The notes below the pieces were generated by a model. It saw only the letters and a list, made by a program, of their open reading frames with translations, was not told the DNA's origin and ran no database searches. This document shows, in pieces, positions 14,545 through 16,680 of a DNA stretch of 16,680 nt. The DNA is taken from positions 1-16,680 of the forward strand of contig USJJ01000004.1 of the NCBI GenBank assembly GCA_900554995.1, in the 5' to 3' direction. The translations under genes were made by a program, and so were the position numbers. This stretch comes from an uncultured Ruminococcus sp. GTDB taxonomy: Bacteria > Bacillota > Clostridia > Oscillospirales > Acutalibacteraceae. How positions within the stretch are numbered: position 1 is the stretch's first letter; every line of letters begins with the position of its first letter.

Positions 14545-14573
14545 ATTTTAACATATATTAACGACCGTTTCAA
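14545..14573 (-). promoter_or_regulatory. Sigma-A promoter of the iol operon
   Basis: On the minus strand TTGAAA (14573-14568) and TAAAAT (14550-14545) are separated by exactly 17 bp. Transcription would start near 14538, about 45 nt before the transporter ATG. A near-perfect palindrome (TTAACATATATTAA on the plus strand, 14548-14561) overlaps the -10 and spacer and could be a repressor site. Confidence 0.82.
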
Positions 14574-14620
14574 TATAAAATATTAAAAATAAACAAAATT
14601 TTTGAGCCTATATAGCAAGC

Positions 14621-14651
14621 AAAAAACCTTCCCCTTTTAGAAGAGGAAGGT
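14621..14651 (-). terminator. Rho-independent terminator of the DPS-repeat protein gene
   Basis: On the minus strand an 11-bp stem, ACCTTCCTCTT (14651-14641) with AAGGGGAAGGT (14636-14626), one G-T pair, a 4-nt loop and a run of six T. It lies 15 bp after the stop codon at 14667 and upstream of the iol promoter, so it insulates the iol operon from this gene. Confidence 0.9.
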
Positions 14652-14666
14652 GATGTGCGTATTCAA

Positions 14667-15659
14667 TTAAAATACGAAGTTTGTGAAGTCAACAGATGTC
14701 TTTGCGTCACCTGTTGCAGACTTGATTGTAACTATTGTGTATTTAACCTTTGTAAGAGCAACATTCCAGTCATAGGAAATGTGGAGCGAGACAAGATTGC
14801 CCGTCTTTGAGTTGATCGTTGCGGTGATCTTGATATTCTTGTTGTTCTCAACAACGCTTTCAACGGAAGCACCGTCGGCATTGTTAAGGCCGTCAAAGAT
14901 ATTTCCCGCATTCTTATAATCATAAGCCTTCTTGTCGCCTACTCCCGAGTAGAGACCGGTTCTTGCAAGAGCTGTTGAATCGTGCTTACCTGCAGAGCTT
15001 GCCTTGCTGGTGCCGTTTTTGAGGGTCATGGTGATAACGTAATTATTGCCGCTCTGCTTGCATGTCGGCGAAGAAATGTCCTTAGCGGTAAGAGAAGCCT
15101 TTGAAATCTCGCCTACCTTGCCCTTTGCATAAGATTTATTCTGTGTACCTACTCCGAGGAAATCGTTAACCGTATCAACAACTATCTTCATCTCCATGAG
15201 CTTACCGCCGTTGAGATTGCTGATAGAAGTAACTCTCTTCTTTGAGAAGCCGGCCTTGGAGTTAACTGCCTTGTTAACTGCTGCATTGTAGTATGCTGCG
15301 ATATCGGCTGCAGTTGAAGGAATCTTTGATGCCGTGCTTGATGAGCCGGGCTTTGCTGCCGACGGAGTTGCCGGAGAAGCCGGATCTGTTGCAGCCGGAG
15401 AAGCCGGATTTGAAGGATCTGTTGCCGAAGGATCTGTTGCCGAAGGATCAGCCGACGGGTCCGCCGGAGCAGCCGGATCAACCGACGGATCAGCAGATGG
15501 ATCTGCCGAGGGATCACCGGATGTTGAAGAATTAGTTGCCGAAGCCTTAGCCGCATCAACCTTTGCAGTGCTTATTTTTCCGATGCTGATTACAGATGTA
15601 ACTGCAACTGCGATAACGCAAAGTAAAGCTGTCACACACTGGATAACTGTCTGTTTCAT
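14667..15659 (-). CDS. Secreted or membrane-anchored protein with DPSADPS low-complexity linker
   Basis: A 330-residue protein I cannot assign to a named family. Residues 1-28 are a signal peptide or uncleaved membrane anchor (a hydrophobic run at about 8-27), and no lipobox cysteine is evident. Residues 49-108 are low complexity, built from DPSA, DPSAT and ASPAT units, probably an extended linker. The C-terminal part (about 112-330) is a predicted globular domain beginning IPSTAADIAAYYNAAVNKAV. It is rich in Lys, Thr, Asn and Ser with alternating beta-like segments. Similar paralogous surface proteins starting with a PST-AYYN segment occur in Ruminococcus-like genomes, from memory and with no known function. 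GGAGTAGG precedes the ATG. It has its own promoter and terminator, so it is not part of the iol operon. Confidence 0.75.
   Translation of the reverse strand: MKQTVIQCVTALLCVIAVAVTSVISIGKISTAKVDAAKASATNSSTSGDPSADPSADPSVDPAAPADPSADPSATDPSATDPSNPASPAATDPASPATPSAAKPGSSSTASKIPSTAADIAAYYNAAVNKAVNSKAGFSKKRVTSISNLNGGKLMEMKIVVDTVNDFLGVGTQNKSYAKGKVGEISKASLTAKDISSPTCKQSGNNYVITMTLKNGTSKASSAGKHDSTALARTGLYSGVGDKKAYDYKNAGNIFDGLNNADGASVESVVENNKNIKITATINSKTGNLVSLHISYDWNVALTKVKYTIVTIKSATGDAKTSVDFTNFVF
15336..15515 (-). repeat. In-frame DPS/ASP coding repeats
   Basis: Codes residues 49-108 of the surface protein. Imperfect units of 9-15 bp (GATCC-type Asp-Pro-Ser codons) repeat in frame. This leaves long open frames on both strands, which are artefacts. 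The tract is prone to length change by slippage. Confidence 0.8.
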
Positions 15660-15687
15660 TGTTACCTACTCCACTTCTTTTTCTTTA

Positions 15688-15705
15688 ATTTGTCAATAGA
15701 CAAAT
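15688..15705. promoter_or_regulatory. Perfect inverted repeat at the surface-protein transcription start
   Basis: ATTTGTCAATAGACAAAT has perfect 7-bp arms around AATA. It begins 3 bp downstream of the -10 box of the leftward promoter, covering the likely start site. It could be an operator, or a 5'-end hairpin that protects the mRNA. Confidence 0.6.
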
Positions 15706-15707
15706 GC

Positions 15708-15713
15708 ATTATA
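15708..15713 (-). promoter_or_regulatory. Extended -10 promoter of the surface-protein gene
   Basis: On the minus strand a perfect TATAAT (15713-15708) is preceded by TGA, an extended -10. The best -35 at 17 bp is TGGATT, which is poor. The start site would be near 15701, about 42 nt before the ATG. Confidence 0.7.
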
Positions 15714-15816
15714 TCACATACTTACTCCAAAATCCAGTATATTTATACATTTTTTGAAAATTTTTATTTTCCGTTTAAAAATTCATATCTTTTTAATAGA
15801 TTTTTATTTTACAGTA

Positions 15817-15825
15817 TGTTATAAT
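15817..15825 (+). promoter_or_regulatory. Extended -10 promoter toward the ExoIII gene
   Basis: TGTTATAAT gives a TG-extended perfect -10. The hexamer 17 bp upstream (TAGATT) is a weak -35. The transcript would start near 15832 and carry a leader of about 170 nt containing the REP-like element and the heptamer array. Confidence 0.6.
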
Positions 15826-15841
15826 ACGTTTTGAATGCGGA

Positions 15842-15903
15842 ACAAGGCTGTTTTCAAATTAGTAGAAGCCTTGTGGGCGCCCCTTTAGAGAAGCCGACTG
15901 AGG
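15842..15903 (+). repeat. REP-like intergenic element, copy 2
   Basis: ACAAGGC (15842-15848) pairs with GCCTTGT (15868-15874). Then comes GGCGCCCCTTTAG (15876-15888), identical to the core at 8435-8447 on the other strand, and CCGACTGAGG (15894-15903). It lies in the predicted leader of the ExoIII transcript. Confidence 0.6.
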
Positions 15904-15951
15904 GGTTTTGTCCCAAGAGAAAAGATAAAAGTATATCAAACTTTAATTATT

Positions 15952-15986
15952 GCGTCTAATATCTTCAATCTAATATCTAACATCTA
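15952..15986 (-). repeat. Five tandem heptamers, consensus TAGANNT (inverted array)
   Basis: On the minus strand from 15986 the units are TAGATGT, TAGATAT, TAGATTG, AAGATAT, TAGACGC. They match the array at 11521-11562 in unit length and sequence but lie in the opposite orientation, ending 5 bp before the GGGAGG ribosome binding site of the ExoIII gene. Confidence 0.8.
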
Positions 15987-16003
15987 TTTCGGGAGGTGTT
16001 CAT

Positions 16004-16680
16004 TTGAGCAAGAAGTTTATTTCATGGAACGTTAACGGCATAAGAGCCTGTATGACAAAGGGCTTTATGGACGTTTTTAATGAGCTGGATGCTGATATTT
16101 TCTGCCTTCAGGAAACTAAAATGCAGGAGGGACAGCTCGTGCTGGAGCTTGACGGCTACCATCAATATTGGAGCTATGCCGAAAGAAAGGGTTATTCCGG
16201 TACGGCGATTTTCACAAAGGATGAGCCGCTCAGCGTCAGCTACGGTCTCGGAATTGAGGAGCTTGATACAGAGGGCAGGCTCATCACGCTTGAATTTGAC
16301 GATATCTATTTTATTACGGAATATGTTCCGAATGCTCAGGACGGACTGAAAAGAATCGACCACCGTATGAAATGGGAGGACGCTTTCAGGGCTTATGTTT
16401 CCGAGCTTCAGAAGAAAAAGCCCGTTGTTTTCTGCGGTGACCTAAACGTGGCACATAATGAGATAGACCTGAAAAATCCCAAAACAAACCGTGGCAACGC
16501 CGGATTTTCCGATGAGGAGCGAGGCAAGTTTGGGGAACTGCTTGACGCCGGCTTCATTGACACCTTCCGTTATTTCTACCCCGATCTTGAGAATGCTTAC
16601 AGTTGGTGGTCATACCGATTCAAAGCAAGAGAAAAAAACGTCGGCTGGCGTATCGACTATTTCTGCGTTTCAAAGGCTCT
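16004..16680 (+). CDS. xth: Exodeoxyribonuclease III / AP endonuclease (C-terminus beyond window)
   Basis: The frame from the TTG at 16004 stays open to the right edge, giving 225 complete codons. It is an exonuclease III/ExoA-type endonuclease-exonuclease-phosphatase protein: SWNVNGIRA (7-15), CLQETK with metal ligand E37 (34-39), YVPN (108-111), [12 protein letters not shown] with D146 and N148 (145-156), GFSDEER (167-173), and [20 protein letters not shown] (201-220). The final catalytic Asp-His segment lies past the edge. It cuts DNA at abasic sites and trims 3' ends in base excision repair. TTG is chosen because GGAGG (15992-15996) lies 7 nt upstream and no ATG fits. The residue pair before YVPN is TE, where relatives I recall have NV. 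Confidence 0.93.
   Translation, partial: MSKKFISWNVNGIRACMTKGFMDVFNELDADIFCLQETKMQEGQLVLELDGYHQYWSYAERKGYSGTAIFTKDEPLSVSYGLGIEELDTEGRLITLEFDDIYFITEYVPNAQDGLKRIDHRMKWEDAFRAYVSELQKKKPVVFCGDLNVAHNEIDLKNPKTNRGNAGFSDEERGKFGELLDAGFIDTFRYFYPDLENAYSWWSYRFKAREKNVGWRIDYFCVSKA

Larger units (their letters stand above)
15660..16003. other. Divergent intergenic region with two promoters and repeats
   Basis: No gene is seen in these 344 bp. From left to right: leader and inverted repeat of the surface-protein gene (15688-15705), its -10 box (15708-15713), an AT-rich stretch (15720-15812), a plus-strand extended -10 promoter (15817-15825), a REP-like element (15842-15903), a tandem heptamer array (15952-15986) and the ribosome binding site of the ExoIII gene. 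Confidence 0.7.

Noticed and set aside
15293..15699. Plus-strand open frames of 80 and 121 codons opposite the surface-protein gene
   Set aside because: They are antisense readings of the DPS coding repeats (Gly-Ser-Ala-Glu repetition) and cross the promoter region.
15952..15986. The heptamer array (and that at 11521-11562) as a CRISPR array
   Set aside because: The units are 7 bp with no spacers of constant length, and no cas gene is present.

Overview
The window looks like a chromosomal segment of a low-to-mid GC anaerobic Firmicute, most likely a gut Clostridia of the Ruminococcaceae/Oscillospiraceae type. The reasons are strong AGGAGG-type ribosome binding sites, sigma-A promoters with TG-extended -10 boxes, TTG starts, a flagellin-methylase-like protein far from any flagellar gene, and the style of the surface proteins. 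This placement is an inference; there is no rRNA, tRNA or other taxonomic marker here. No phage, transposase, CRISPR array or tRNA was seen.

Left part (1-5125). Two minus-strand genes come first: a DUF5685-like cysteine-rich protein cut by the window edge, and a two-helix membrane protein with a C-terminal zinc ribbon. They diverge, over closely packed promoters, from a plus-strand group: a FliB-like protein, a small ECF-type sigma factor, and a DUF4349 membrane protein whose start codon overlaps the sigma stop codon. A terminator closes the group. A strong promoter then drives a single-gene AlaA-type aminotransferase ending in a probably bidirectional terminator.

Centre (5164-14573, all minus strand). 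This is a myo-inositol catabolic cluster transcribed right to left. A sigma-A promoter at 14545-14573 is followed by a GPH-family sugar:cation symporter (probable inositol importer), iolC, iolD, iolE, iolA and iolG, then an NMN-adenylyltransferase-like gene. The enzymes cover oxidation of inositol (IolG), dehydration (IolE), ring cleavage (IolD), phosphorylation (IolC) and conversion of malonate semialdehyde to acetyl-CoA (IolA). The isomerase IolB, the aldolase IolJ and any iol regulator are not in the window. The operon is interrupted by non-coding inserts: about 350 bp of repeats between iolC and iolD, a long hairpin built on the iolD stop codon, and about 240 bp with a REP-like element and a 13-bp palindromic stem between iolE and iolA.

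Right part (14574-16680). A secreted or membrane-anchored protein with a DPSADPS low-complexity linker is transcribed leftwards, from an extended -10 promoter with a perfect inverted repeat at its start site. A divergent extended -10 promoter reads through a repeat-rich leader into an ExoIII-type AP endonuclease gene, which starts with TTG and runs off the right edge.

The most unusual material is non-coding. It includes tandem 7-bp repeats (TAGANNT) at two distant sites in opposite orientation, a nearly identical 61-bp hairpin-bearing direct repeat pair inside the iol operon, and a 13-bp GGCGCCCCTTTAG core shared by two intergenic regions. These look like members of genome-wide repeat families, but that cannot be tested from one window.
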